64,000 bases of DNA, from positions 62,001 through 126,000 of the forward strand of contig ONLH01000009.1 of the NCBI GenBank assembly GCA_900318645.1, given 5' to 3'. Of the stretch, positions 33,950-42,697 are shown one piece after another; positions within the stretch are counted from its first letter, which is position 1; each line of letters begins with the position of its first letter. The stretch comes from an uncultured Prevotellaceae bacterium (lineage in GTDB: Bacteria; Bacteroidota; Bacteroidia; Bacteroidales; Muribaculaceae). The position numbers and the translations under genes were made by a program. The notes under the pieces were generated by a model that saw only the letters and a program-made list of their open reading frames with translations, did no database searches and was not told the origin of the DNA.

Positions 33950-34564
33950 ATGAATATATATAGGGATTATATCAAGCGGGCGTTGGGTTTTACGATATCT
34001 CTTGTTGCTCTGATGTGTTTATCTCCTCTATTGATTGTAGTAGCTGTTTGGCTGCATTTTGCAAATAGGGGAGCCGGAGTTTTCTTCCTTCAAGAACGCC
34101 CAGGCAAAGATGGTAAGATTTTCAAGATTATCAAATTCAAGACAATGACCGATGAACGAGATGATGAGGGTAACTTGCTGCCTGATGAGGACCGTCTCAC
34201 CCGTGTGGGCAAGTTTGTTCGTTCAACAAGTATAGACGAACTTCCCCAACTGGTTAATGTATTGAAGGGAGATATGGCCCTCATTGGGCCAAGGCCATTA
34301 TTGGTGAGGTATTTGCCATTATATAGTGAAGAACAGGCTCGTCGTCATGAGGTTCGTCCAGGAATCACTGGTTGGGCTCAGTGTCATGGTCGTAATACAA
34401 TAACATGGACTGAGAAATTTAAGCTTGATGTTTGGTATGTTGACCATTGCACCTTTTTCAATGATGTCAAGGTCATCTTCTCAACAATTAAGAAAGTGAT
34501 TGGCAGGGATGGAATTTCCCAAGCTGGTCAAGCAACAATGGAAATGTTTAACGGAAATAACTAA
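33950..34564 (+). CDS. Initiating phosphoglycosyl transferase (bacterial sugar transferase, PglC-like)
   Basis: A 204-residue small monotopic phosphoglycosyl transferase that would place the first sugar phosphate on undecaprenyl phosphate. One re-entrant hydrophobic helix (ALGFTISLVALMCLSPLL, ~11-35) is followed by FLQERPGKDGKIFKIIKFKTM in parts (QERPGKDG, FKIIKFKTM), the catalytic Asp-Glu pair in STSIDELPQL, then GPRPLL and RPGITGWAQ. It overlaps the next gene by one base (TAATG), so translation is probably coupled with the PglD-like acyltransferase, as in the pgl/bacillosamine pathways. Confidence 0.93.
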   Translation: MNIYRDYIKRALGFTISLVALMCLSPLLIVVAVWLHFANRGAGVFFLQERPGKDGKIFKIIKFKTMTDERDDEGNLLPDEDRLTRVGKFVRSTSIDELPQLVNVLKGDMALIGPRPLLVRYLPLYSEEQARRHEVRPGITGWAQCHGRNTITWTEKFKLDVWYVDHCTFFNDVKVIFSTIKKVIGRDGISQAGQATMEMFNGNN

Positions 34565-35844
34565 TGTATCTTTACGGAGCAAGCGGACACGCAAAAGTTA
34601 TTATTGACATACTGAGTGCAAAGGGTATCAAGGTAGATGCCCTCATTGACGATGATGTAACAATAGATGAGTTGATGTCTATTCCTGTTTTGCATCAATG
34701 GGAAGGTCAATCTCCTCTTGTGGTGAGCGTTGGTAATAATATATCACGTAAGCAAATTGTTGAAAGGCTAGGCTCAGAATGTGAGTATGTTACAGCAGTT
34801 CATCCCTCAGCAAATATTTCGTCCTATGCTAGAATAGGGGCAGGGACTGTTGTCATGCAGGGCAGCACCATTCAAAGTGGCGCACAAATAGGTAGGCATT
34901 GCATTATCAATACAAACTCTTCGATTGATCATGAGTGTATTATAGATGATTATGTTCACATTTCTCCTCAGGCAACATTGTGCGGTAATGTTCATGTAGG
35001 TATGGGCGCTTGGATCGGAGCTGCAACCGTTATTATACCAGGAGTAAGAATTGGCCGATGGAGTATAATTGGTGCAGGTAGTGTTGTTGTTAATGATATA
35101 CCGGATGGCGTTGTCGCATATGGAAACCCTTGCCAGATTAAATCACAGCGGATTGATATCGCTAGTTCGTCCTATGGTTCATCGGTTGTTAAGAGCAAAA
35201 AGATTGCTATTTATGGTGCTGGTGGATTGGGCCGAGAAGTAGCTGGAGGTATCAATCGTATCAACAAGGCTTGTAATGAGCATTGGCATTTGGTGGGTTT
35301 CTATGATGACAGTATTCCCGTTGGATCACTCGTGTCTCATTATGGTCAAGTGATTGGAAAAATGGATGATCTGAATGCCGTTGATGGTCCATTGGCCTTG
35401 GCGATTGCTGTCGGATCCCCCACTTCTCGCAAGCTTATCCATGAAAGGATTCTCAATCCGAACATTTATTTCCCCAATCTTATAGCGCCATCATTTAAAG
35501 TGCTTGATCCTGAAACATTCAAAATAGGTCAAGGAAACATTATCCAAAATAGTTGCAGTGTAACCTGTGATGTGACCATAGGAGATTTCAATGTCTTTAA
35601 TGGTTTTAACGTGATGGGTCACGATGATGTGATAGGTGATTTCAACGTGTTGATGCCTAATGTGCATCTTTCTGGATCGGTCACTATTGGTGACTGCAAC
35701 CTTCTCGGTGTCGGGAGCATTGTATTGCAGCAGATAAAGATTGGAGATAATATTACCTTGGGTGCTGGAAGTGTACTGATGACAAAGCCTAAGGATGGGT
35801 GTACTTATATCGGTGTGCCTGCCAAGAAGTTTGATTTTAAATAA
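34564..35844 (+). CDS. Fusion of two PglD/NeuD-like hexapeptide acyltransferases
   Basis: A 426-residue protein formed of two complete, different copies of the NeuD/PglD architecture. Residues 1-~200: nucleotide-binding-like YLYGASGHAKVI plus left-handed beta-helix with SSIDHECII (candidate catalytic His). Residues ~217-426: IAIYGAGGLGREVAG plus a second beta-helix with VMGHDDVIGD. The second half closely resembles the separate 213-residue protein at 42698 (both end in TYIGV-x-AKKFDF). Such enzymes N-acylate UDP-amino sugars; the two halves may use different acyl donors or acceptors. The coupled start and the DegT aminotransferase downstream support amino-sugar chemistry. Confidence 0.9.
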   Translation: MYLYGASGHAKVIIDILSAKGIKVDALIDDDVTIDELMSIPVLHQWEGQSPLVVSVGNNISRKQIVERLGSECEYVTAVHPSANISSYARIGAGTVVMQGSTIQSGAQIGRHCIINTNSSIDHECIIDDYVHISPQATLCGNVHVGMGAWIGAATVIIPGVRIGRWSIIGAGSVVVNDIPDGVVAYGNPCQIKSQRIDIASSSYGSSVVKSKKIAIYGAGGLGREVAGGINRINKACNEHWHLVGFYDDSIPVGSLVSHYGQVIGKMDDLNAVDGPLALAIAVGSPTSRKLIHERILNPNIYFPNLIAPSFKVLDPETFKIGQGNIIQNSCSVTCDVTIGDFNVFNGFNVMGHDDVIGDFNVLMPNVHLSGSVTIGDCNLLGVGSIVLQQIKIGDNITLGAGSVLMTKPKDGCTYIGVPAKKFDFK

Positions 35845-35860
35845 TAGTTCAACAAGATAA

Positions 35861-36622
35861 ATGGAAACAAACAGTTATAATCCTTTTTCCCTTGCTGGAA
35901 AAACCATATTGGTCACTGGTGCCTCGTCAGGCATTGGGAGGACTACTGCAATTAATTGTTCACGCATGGGCGCCCGTGTCGTTGTTACTGCTCGGGACCA
36001 GTCCCGACTTCAGGAGACTATCGATGAAATGGCTCCAGTAGAAGGCGGTCATTGTCAATGCCTTGCTGATTTGACGTGTCAGGAAGATGTTAAGCGCCTG
36101 TTGGGCGAGCTGCCTCCCCTGGATGGTGCCGTATTGTGCGCTGGTAATTCGGTAACGCTGCCTTTGCAGTTTGGTACCCGTGAAAAGTATGACAGCATGT
36201 TTGAGGTGAATTTCTTCTCTCCTGTAGAGTTGATGCGCCTCATGTATAAGAAAAAGATCCTCAACAAAGGTGCATCGGTGGTACTGATGGCATCTATTGG
36301 TGGAACCCACAGTTACATGCCGGGCAATGGTGTGTATGGCGCATCAAAGGCCGCATTAAACAGCGTGATGAAGTATGCTGCACGTGAATATGCCGCTCGC
36401 AAGGTGCGTGTTAACAGTGTCTGCCCTGGCATGGTGGATACCCCGTTGATCCACAGGGGTGTCATTACCGATGAGCAGCTTGCCGAGGATGCCAAGAAGT
36501 ATCCATTGGGCCGATATGGCCGTCCTGAAGATATCGCCAACGGCGTCATCTATCTGCTCAGCGATGCATCAAGTTGGCTCACAGGTCATGACTTGGTCAT
36601 TGATGGCGGCTTCTCAATCTAA
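35861..36622 (+). CDS. Short-chain dehydrogenase/reductase (FabG-like)
   Basis: A 253-residue classical SDR. TGASSGIGRT at 20-29 binds NAD(P), Tyr159-x3-Lys163 lies in YGASKAALN, and the C-terminus LTGHDLVIDGGFSI is typical of 3-oxoacyl-ACP reductases. Placed between KAS III/ACP genes, it most likely reduces a 3-oxoacyl-ACP to a 3-hydroxyacyl-ACP, but a sugar-nucleotide dehydrogenase role cannot be excluded. Confidence 0.88.
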   Translation: METNSYNPFSLAGKTILVTGASSGIGRTTAINCSRMGARVVVTARDQSRLQETIDEMAPVEGGHCQCLADLTCQEDVKRLLGELPPLDGAVLCAGNSVTLPLQFGTREKYDSMFEVNFFSPVELMRLMYKKKILNKGASVVLMASIGGTHSYMPGNGVYGASKAALNSVMKYAAREYAARKVRVNSVCPGMVDTPLIHRGVITDEQLAEDAKKYPLGRYGRPEDIANGVIYLLSDASSWLTGHDLVIDGGFSI

Positions 36623-36643
36623 TGTTAAAGAATAAGGACTTTT

Positions 36644-36675
36644 TTTGGCAGTTTATAAAAATATGTGTACTTTTG
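36644..36675 (+). promoter_or_regulatory. Internal promoter upstream of ACP3
   Basis: TTTG at 36644-36647, 20 bp, TACTTTTG at 36668-36675, 58 bases before the ACP3 start codon and after the SDR stop (36622). A full consensus match, so the second half of the locus can be expressed separately. Confidence 0.65.
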
Positions 36676-36733
36676 CCTTTCATTATTATTCATTTTGATG
36701 ATAAGGTACCTGATAAATTGAATTTATATAACT

Positions 36734-36967
36734 ATGAAAATAGAAGATTTTATTGAAAACTTTGCGGCTCAGTTTGATGAGACGGACCCCGAGGAATTCG
36801 TAGCCGACACTGTATTCAAGGAACTTGATGAGTGGTCGTCGCTGACAGCATTGTCTATTATTGCAATGGTTGATGACGAGTATGATGTCATCATCAAGGG
36901 TAATGATATTCTCAAATCAGAGACCATCCAGGACCTGTTTGAGATAGTACAAAAGAAACACAAATAG
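36734..36967 (+). CDS. Acyl carrier protein with WSSL motif (ACP3)
   Basis: A 77-residue acidic protein of the same subfamily as ACP1/2 and ACP5: FIENFAAQFDETDP in helix I. The predicted phosphopantetheine Ser is residue 36 in DEWSSLTAL, where the usual Asp before it is Ser. This Asp normally helps partner recognition, so a dedicated synthase or a distinct loading enzyme is possible. It has its own promoter and is followed after 16 bp by ACP4. Confidence 0.85.
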   Translation: MKIEDFIENFAAQFDETDPEEFVADTVFKELDEWSSLTALSIIAMVDDEYDVIIKGNDILKSETIQDLFEIVQKKHK

Positions 36968-36983
36968 CATCTCATTTCAATTG

Positions 36984-37214
36984 ATGGAATCACGGGTAAA
37001 AGAAATTATTGCCCGGGTCTTGAATGTGGACCTTTCCAAAATTACTGATACCCTATCTTCGGGTGATATTCCGGAATGGGATTCAGTAGGTAACCTGGCA
37101 ATTATCAGTACCATAGAGCAGGAACTTGATGTTGAGTTCCCGCTTGAGGACCTTTTTGACTTGACTTCTGTCGAGTCGATTGTCCAAGAAGTAACCAAAC
37201 TCCTACATGCTTAA
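36984..37214 (+). CDS. Acyl carrier protein (ACP4), coupled to the acyl ligase
   Basis: A 76-residue carrier protein; start at ATG 36984 rather than the TTG three bases before. Ser34 lies in PEWDSVGNL, and it begins MESRVKEIIARVLNV, like conventional ACPs and unlike ACP1-3 and 5. Its last eight bases overlap the start of the AMP-ligase gene, the classic arrangement of a ligase with the carrier it loads. Confidence 0.88.
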   Translation: MESRVKEIIARVLNVDLSKITDTLSSGDIPEWDSVGNLAIISTIEQELDVEFPLEDLFDLTSVESIVQEVTKLLHA

Positions 37215-38673
37215 AGCGCTCCACAGCACACTGCTGTGTGACATTGCCAATCATGCGACGGCCACCCCCGACAAGATAGCGCTTGTTGAGGGTGACAATC
37301 GGATTACATACGCTCAGTTGGTCTCTAGGATAGAGGCGTGTGCGTTGTTCATGCAATCACTTGGCTTGCAGGTGGGTGACCGTGTCCTGTTGTCGGCCCA
37401 GAAAGAGAAGGAATTCATCTATGTCTATTTTGCCGCCCATCTGTTAGGGGTGGTCAATGTGGTGGTGGATTCTGCGGCTCCCCGTGAACGGTTGGACTAT
37501 ATCGTGAACATCGTCAAGCCTGCTGCTTGTTTCGGCGAAACTGGCGTTGTTGCCGGATGCCATATTATCCCGTTCGCTGAAATTCCGTTGGATGATTGTT
37601 GCGAAGCTCATTTGAAATCTCCTCGACTACAGGCAACTGATGTAGCCGACGTGATGTTTACCACAGGAACTACAGGTGCGCCCAAGGGTGTCTGCCTTTC
37701 TCATGACAATATCTCAGGCTCAGCAAGCAATACCAATGGCTTTATTGGTACAAAAACTGATGATATAGAGGCTCTTGCCTTACCGTTGAGTCATTCTTTC
37801 GGCTTGGGCCGACTGCGCTGTGTCCTCTCTGTGGGCGCAACGCTTGTATTGGTCAGCAATTTCGCTAACCTCAAGTCGTTTTTCACTGTGCTTGAGAAAG
37901 AGCAAGTGACAGGATTCGGCATGGTTCCCGCTGCATGGCAATACATCAAGCGTTTTAGTGGCAGGCGTATCGCCAAGTTTGCCGATCAGTTGCGTTATAT
38001 TGAAATCGGTAGTGCTGCAATGCCTGTTGAGGATAAGCGGTTGCTTATGGAGCTCTTCCCCAAGACACGCCTGTGTATGCACTATGGCCTCACCGAGGCA
38101 TCAAGAGCGTTATTCAGTGAATTCCATGCCAATGCCGCCAACCTTGAAAGCATTGGACGTCCGGCATCGTCTTTAGTCGATGTGCAGATTTGCGGTGAGG
38201 ATGGTCAACGTTTGAACAATGATGTTGACGGAGAATTATGTGTGCGAGGCAATATGGTGTGTCGTTCCTATTATCTGGACAAGGATAATGAAGAGGCTTT
38301 TTACGGAGACTGGTTCCGAACCGGAGACTGGGGCCATCGTGACGAGAACGGTAATTTCTATCTGACAGGCCGCAAAAAGGAACTCATCAACGTTGGAGGA
38401 GAAAAAGTCAGTCCTGCAGCCATTGAGGAGGCTATCATGTCGCTTGGCGTGAAAGATTGTGCCTGTGTTGCAGTGAATGACCCCAATGGCGTGCTAGGCG
38501 AGGTCCCCAAGGCCTATCTTGTGAAGGGTGAGACCCCAATAGAGATAAACGAAGTCAAGAGTCGTCTGGCTCAACTGTTGCCACCGCATGAGATACCTGT
38601 GGAATGGGAATGGATCGAGTGTATCCCGCGCACTTCGTCGGGTAAAATCCAGCGATTGAAACTTAAGCAATAA
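37207..38673 (+). CDS. AMP-forming acyl/amino-acyl ligase
   Basis: A 488-residue ANL-superfamily enzyme that activates a carboxylic acid as its adenylate and passes it to a carrier thiol. TTGTTGAPKG at 152-161 is the P-loop-like A3 motif, HYGLTEASR the A5 motif, FRTGDWG and YLTGRKKELINVGGEK the hinge region, and TSSGKIQR with Lys480 the catalytic A10 lysine. Overlap with ACP4 indicates that ACP4 is the acceptor. The acid is unknown; the active-site pocket does not show the Asp (A4 motif) needed for an alpha-amino acid as far as I can judge by eye. Confidence 0.9.
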   Translation: MLKALHSTLLCDIANHATATPDKIALVEGDNRITYAQLVSRIEACALFMQSLGLQVGDRVLLSAQKEKEFIYVYFAAHLLGVVNVVVDSAAPRERLDYIVNIVKPAACFGETGVVAGCHIIPFAEIPLDDCCEAHLKSPRLQATDVADVMFTTGTTGAPKGVCLSHDNISGSASNTNGFIGTKTDDIEALALPLSHSFGLGRLRCVLSVGATLVLVSNFANLKSFFTVLEKEQVTGFGMVPAAWQYIKRFSGRRIAKFADQLRYIEIGSAAMPVEDKRLLMELFPKTRLCMHYGLTEASRALFSEFHANAANLESIGRPASSLVDVQICGEDGQRLNNDVDGELCVRGNMVCRSYYLDKDNEEAFYGDWFRTGDWGHRDENGNFYLTGRKKELINVGGEKVSPAAIEEAIMSLGVKDCACVAVNDPNGVLGEVPKAYLVKGETPIEINEVKSRLAQLLPPHEIPVEWEWIECIPRTSSGKIQRLKLKQ

Positions 38674-38699
38674 AGTCCGATAAATAATTTATACATATT

Positions 38700-39764
38700 A
38701 TGTCACAGCTGACCATCAATAACGTCCGCATAGCAGGCATGAGTGCCTGTGTGCCGGCAACGGTTGAGGAAAACATCAGCCTGCCCATTTATAAAGATGA
38801 GAACGAGGCATTGAAAGTGATCGCCTCGACAGGTATTGAACGGCATCGCAAGGTGGAGCAGGGCACTACCGCCTCGGACTTGACAGTCAAGGCCGTGGAG
38901 AAGTTGCTCTCAGATATGGGATGGGAGCCACAGGACGTGGATTGCTTTGCCTATGTCTGCACCTCCAGGGACTATATCGCACCTCAGACGGCGTGCGTCT
39001 TGCAGGACCGTCTCAAGTTGCGTAGCGACTGCTGTGTGTTTGACTTGCCGTTTGGCTGCTCAGGGTGGGTCTATGGCATGAGTATCGTCTCATCGTTGAT
39101 GTCACATGGAACATTCAAACGTGCCGTCCTTGTGGCCGCTGAGACCAATACACAAAACCGTAATCCACGAGATACAGCCGTTCGCCCCTTGTTTGGAGAT
39201 GCTGCAACAGCTACGGCACTGGAATATGATCCTGAGAGGAGCCGTCCCATGAATTTTATGTACGGCGTTGACGGTAGCGGCTTTGACGCCGTGTGGGCAC
39301 CTTACGGCGGTATGCGCAATCCTGTGACCGTTGACTCTCTTGAGGAGAAAGAAGTGTCGCCCGGCGTTTTCAGGCGTGGTGTTGACATGATTGTGAATGG
39401 CATGGACGTGTTTGGTTTCGCCATCAAGCAGCCACCCCGTTCATTAAAGGAATTGATAGCAACCTTCAATATCGATGTTGAAACCGTTGACCTGCTGTTG
39501 CTGCATCAGGCCAACAAGTTTATTGATGAGAAGATACGTAAGGCTGTCAAGATTCCAGCCGAGAAAACCCCCTATTGTCTTGAAGACTTTGGCAATGTCA
39601 CGAGTGCCTCTATCCCCTTGACCATGGTGTCGCGGTGTCGTGAGAAATTGTCTGGTGGGACTGAGAACCACTGTGTGGCATGCGGATTCGGCGTGGGACT
39701 CGCATGGGCTAGCATGGAGTTTTATGCCAGTGATGTTAAAGTGAGTGACATGGTTATTTATTAA
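38700..39764 (+). CDS. KAS III-like condensing enzyme, copy 3
   Basis: A 354-residue thiolase-fold enzyme. Cys120 in FGCSGWVYG, His269 in LLHQANKF and Asn in FGNVTSASIP are present. It is longer than copies 1 and 2 and carries an insertion around 200-230 (DSLEEKEVSPGVFRRG) that is also present in copy 4 (PESLIEREQEDGNIRND), so copies 3 and 4 form a separate branch. It follows the ACP3-ACP4-ligase group and may accept the acyl group loaded on ACP4. Confidence 0.9.
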   Translation: MSQLTINNVRIAGMSACVPATVEENISLPIYKDENEALKVIASTGIERHRKVEQGTTASDLTVKAVEKLLSDMGWEPQDVDCFAYVCTSRDYIAPQTACVLQDRLKLRSDCCVFDLPFGCSGWVYGMSIVSSLMSHGTFKRAVLVAAETNTQNRNPRDTAVRPLFGDAATATALEYDPERSRPMNFMYGVDGSGFDAVWAPYGGMRNPVTVDSLEEKEVSPGVFRRGVDMIVNGMDVFGFAIKQPPRSLKELIATFNIDVETVDLLLLHQANKFIDEKIRKAVKIPAEKTPYCLEDFGNVTSASIPLTMVSRCREKLSGGTENHCVACGFGVGLAWASMEFYASDVKVSDMVIY

Positions 39765-39784
39765 TTTGACAACTGACTGTGATT

Positions 39785-40885
39785 ATGGATAAATTTATCA
39801 ATAACAACAAGGAGTATTATTGGGGAGACTGGTACTTCAAAGATCATGTGATGGCGCCAGACTTCAACTATAAAGCGCATAAAAAAGAGCTGTCACCCTA
39901 TTACCAACAACATGGTTTTAAGGTGTCGATGATGTTTGACGACTATTTTTCGCGGTTGAACGGTGTACACAGTGACAAGTATTTGTCCATGGACGTGTAT
40001 TACTTTTATGTCATCCCTGCCCTTAATCGTCATGACTTTATTACGCCTTATCTGGATAAGAATATATACAGTGAATTGTTTCCTGATGTCAGGCAACCTG
40101 TATCGGTAATCAAGAATATTCATGGCCACTATTATCATGATGGCCAAGAAGTCACGATAGATGATGCTATTACTATTGTTGCTGGATATGATGCCGAGAT
40201 GATCATCAAGCCTACAGTTGAAACCTGTAATGGCGATGGTGTAGAGGGGATAAAGAATAAAGATGTTGAAAACATCAGAGCATTATTTAACCGTTACTCA
40301 TTCAACTTTATCGTACAGGAGAAGGCTGTTCAGCATCCTGATATTCAGCGTGTAAACCCATCATCGTTAAACACGATGCGCCTATATACTTATCGTCGTC
40401 CTGACGGTAGTTACTCGTTCTTGTACCCGTTCGCATCATTGCGTTTTGGAGATAAAGGAGAGATAAAGGATAATATTTCCAAGGGAGGCGGTTGCTGTCT
40501 GATCGATGCCAATGGCGTTGTTGATGACCGTGTGTGCCGATATAAAAGCTTGGAAGTCGCCTCTCTCAAGCAAATCACGGGCATAGAGAATCTCGTTATT
40601 CCCAACTATCAGGTTGTGGTTGAAACGTTGCTGAAAATGCACCGTCGTTTACCCTATTTTGATTATGTCGGTTGGGACATCACCGTCCTCCCTGATGGAG
40701 AACCGTTACTCATTGAATATAATTTAGCGCCGGCGATTGAGATTCCACAGATGTTGACAGGTCCAATGTTTGGAGAGTATCTTGACGAGGTCATTGAGCG
40801 TGCTAAGCGTGTAGAATGCTCAAGAGTCCAGACCTATAAGAAGGTCTTTGACCATGATGCACAGTTTTATCTCCACATGCAGTAA
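39785..40885 (+). CDS. Sugar-transfer-associated ATP-grasp protein
   Basis: A 366-residue ATP-grasp fold protein of the type found in polysaccharide loci (ATPgrasp_ST). VIKNIHGHYYHDG and MIIKPTVETCNGDGVEGI form the ATP-binding lobe, NTMRLYTYRRPDG is the central motif, and VGWDITVLPDGEPLLIEYNLAPA provides the Mg-binding Asp, Glu and Asn (split: VGWDITVL, LLIEYNLAP). Start set at ATG 39785, not the GTG at 39779. ATP-grasp enzymes join a carboxylate, via acyl phosphate, to an amine or hydroxyl, so it could attach an acid or amino acid to a sugar or sugar-bound group. Confidence 0.82.
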   Translation: MDKFINNNKEYYWGDWYFKDHVMAPDFNYKAHKKELSPYYQQHGFKVSMMFDDYFSRLNGVHSDKYLSMDVYYFYVIPALNRHDFITPYLDKNIYSELFPDVRQPVSVIKNIHGHYYHDGQEVTIDDAITIVAGYDAEMIIKPTVETCNGDGVEGIKNKDVENIRALFNRYSFNFIVQEKAVQHPDIQRVNPSSLNTMRLYTYRRPDGSYSFLYPFASLRFGDKGEIKDNISKGGGCCLIDANGVVDDRVCRYKSLEVASLKQITGIENLVIPNYQVVVETLLKMHRRLPYFDYVGWDITVLPDGEPLLIEYNLAPAIEIPQMLTGPMFGEYLDEVIERAKRVECSRVQTYKKVFDHDAQFYLHMQ

Positions 40886-40923
40886 TTGGAGAAATACCGA
40901 TGTAAGAGAAAACGATTACTATT

Positions 40924-41496
40924 GTGGAAATCCGTAAGGTAGTCAATACATTATATAGGTCATGCAGTTATGTGATCACCCATGAGGGCGAATCCTGGTT
41001 GTTGGATTGCGGCGATGTGGAACCATTGCTCCATCTCATTGGTGACGGTACCTTGCGTGGCGTCATGCTGACCCATGGTCATTATGACCACATCTACGGA
41101 CTGAATATACTGTTGACGATGTTTCCCTCAATGGTCATTTACACTAACGAAGCCGGTAAGGAGGAACTGCTGAGCGATAAAAGGAATTTTTCCAAATACA
41201 TCAATGACCCCTTCATTCTGCAAAAGCCAGAAAATGTTATCTTGGTTGAAGATGGACAGGGAATAGACTTGTTTGACGGCATTCAGGCCGTTCCCGTCTT
41301 CACACCAGGCCACAGCCCATCGTGTGTGACATGGGTTATTGGGGATGCGGTTTTCACAGGCGACAGTTACATCCCTGGCGTAAAGACAGTGACCAATTTC
41401 CCTCTCTCGAACCGCGCACAATCAGCTGCCAGTGAGCTTATCATCAAAGACTTGATATCACATCGTGATGTGTATCCGGGTCACGCACCAGAATAG
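40924..41496 (+). CDS. Metallo-beta-lactamase-fold hydrolase
   Basis: A 190-residue MBL-fold hydrolase with the complete metal site: THGHYDH (His51, His53, Asp55, His56), TPGHSPS, FTGDS and YPGHAPE. Glyoxalase II-like in size. It starts with GTG at 40924. Between an ATP-grasp enzyme and the aminotransferase of an ACP-rich locus, a thioesterase acting on acyl-ACP or a lactonase is the likely role; MBL-fold thioesterases are known from polyketide pathways. Confidence 0.85.
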   Translation: MEIRKVVNTLYRSCSYVITHEGESWLLDCGDVEPLLHLIGDGTLRGVMLTHGHYDHIYGLNILLTMFPSMVIYTNEAGKEELLSDKRNFSKYINDPFILQKPENVILVEDGQGIDLFDGIQAVPVFTPGHSPSCVTWVIGDAVFTGDSYIPGVKTVTNFPLSNRAQSAASELIIKDLISHRDVYPGHAPE

Positions 41497-41525
41497 TAAA
41501 ATCACAACAAAATTCAATTTATATT

Positions 41526-42668
41526 ATGGCAAATAGTAAGATTTTGCTCTGTCTTGCCCACATGAGCGGACAGGAGATGAAGTATATTCAAGAGGCGTTT
41601 GACACTAACTGGGTTGTGCCTCTTGGTCCGAATGTGAATGCCTTTGAGAAGGATTTGGAGGCATTGTGCGAGCAAGGTAAACATGTTGTTGTCCTGAGTT
41701 CAGGCACTGCTGCAATCCATCTGGCGCTGGTCAATTTGGGCGTCAGTCGTGGTGACGAGGTCATTTGTCAATCAATGACCTTCTCAGCTAGTGCCAATCC
41801 TATAGTCTATCAGGGAGCTACGCCAGTGTTCGTCGATAGTGAGGCTGATTCCTGGAACATGGATCCCAATCTGCTGGAAGAGGCCATCAAAGACCGTATT
41901 GCCAAGACAGGTCGTAAACCTAAGGCGATTATCCCGGTTTATCTGTACGGAATGCCGGGTATGATTGATGAAATCATGGAGATTGCCAACCGCTATGAGA
42001 TCCCTGTCATTGAGGATTCGGCCGAGGCGTTCGGTTCCCGTTATAGGAACCAGCTGTGTGGCACATTCGGTGATTACGGCATCATGAGTTTCAACGGTAA
42101 CAAGATGATTACCACAAGCGGAGGTGGTGCCCTAATCTGTCCAGATGAGGCGACCAAAAGGAAGATCATGTTCTATGCCACCCAGTCCCGTGAGCCCATG
42201 CCTTACTATCTGCACAAGGAGATCGGCTATAATTACCGCATGAGCAACATCTGCGCTGGTATCGGTCGTGGACAGATGACCGTGCTTGATGAACATCTGG
42301 CCCACCACAGGCACCTGTGTGACCGATATGTCGAATTGTTTGCTGATGTTGACGGTATTACTGTCCATCTCAATCCCGATGAGCGCTATGACAGTAATTA
42401 CTGGCTTAATACCATCCTGATCGATCCCGCTAAGACAGGTGTTGATTATGAGACTGTACGTCAGCACCTTGAATCTTGTGATATTGAGTCTCGCCCGCTG
42501 TGGAAACCCATGCACACTCAGCCTGTTTTTGCTGGTGCCCCAGCTTATGTCAACGGTGTGAGCGAGCATCTGTTTACGATGGGATTGTGCCTTCCCAGCG
42601 GTCCATGCGTGAGCGATAGTGATGTGGAGCGTGTCGCTCATGAGATTATCTCTTGCTGCAAGCGCTAA
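41526..42668 (+). CDS. DegT/DnrJ/EryC1/StrS aminotransferase
   Basis: A 380-residue PLP enzyme that converts a keto sugar nucleotide into an amino sugar. SSGTAAIHLAL binds the cofactor phosphate, EDSAEAFGSRY contains the Asp that contacts the pyridine N, and SFNGNKMITTSGGGA contains the Schiff-base Lys193. The closest pattern is to aminotransferases making UDP-4-amino-4,6-dideoxy-GlcNAc (PglE-type). It stands 29 bp before a PglD-like acyltransferase, matching the PglE-PglD order. A PglF-type 4,6-dehydratase is not present in the window and must come from elsewhere. Confidence 0.93.
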   Translation: MANSKILLCLAHMSGQEMKYIQEAFDTNWVVPLGPNVNAFEKDLEALCEQGKHVVVLSSGTAAIHLALVNLGVSRGDEVICQSMTFSASANPIVYQGATPVFVDSEADSWNMDPNLLEEAIKDRIAKTGRKPKAIIPVYLYGMPGMIDEIMEIANRYEIPVIEDSAEAFGSRYRNQLCGTFGDYGIMSFNGNKMITTSGGGALICPDEATKRKIMFYATQSREPMPYYLHKEIGYNYRMSNICAGIGRGQMTVLDEHLAHHRHLCDRYVELFADVDGITVHLNPDERYDSNYWLNTILIDPAKTGVDYETVRQHLESCDIESRPLWKPMHTQPVFAGAPAYVNGVSEHLFTMGLCLPSGPCVSDSDVERVAHEIISCCKR

Positions 42669-42697
42669 TTATTTAAAAGCCTAAAGGATAGTACTAT

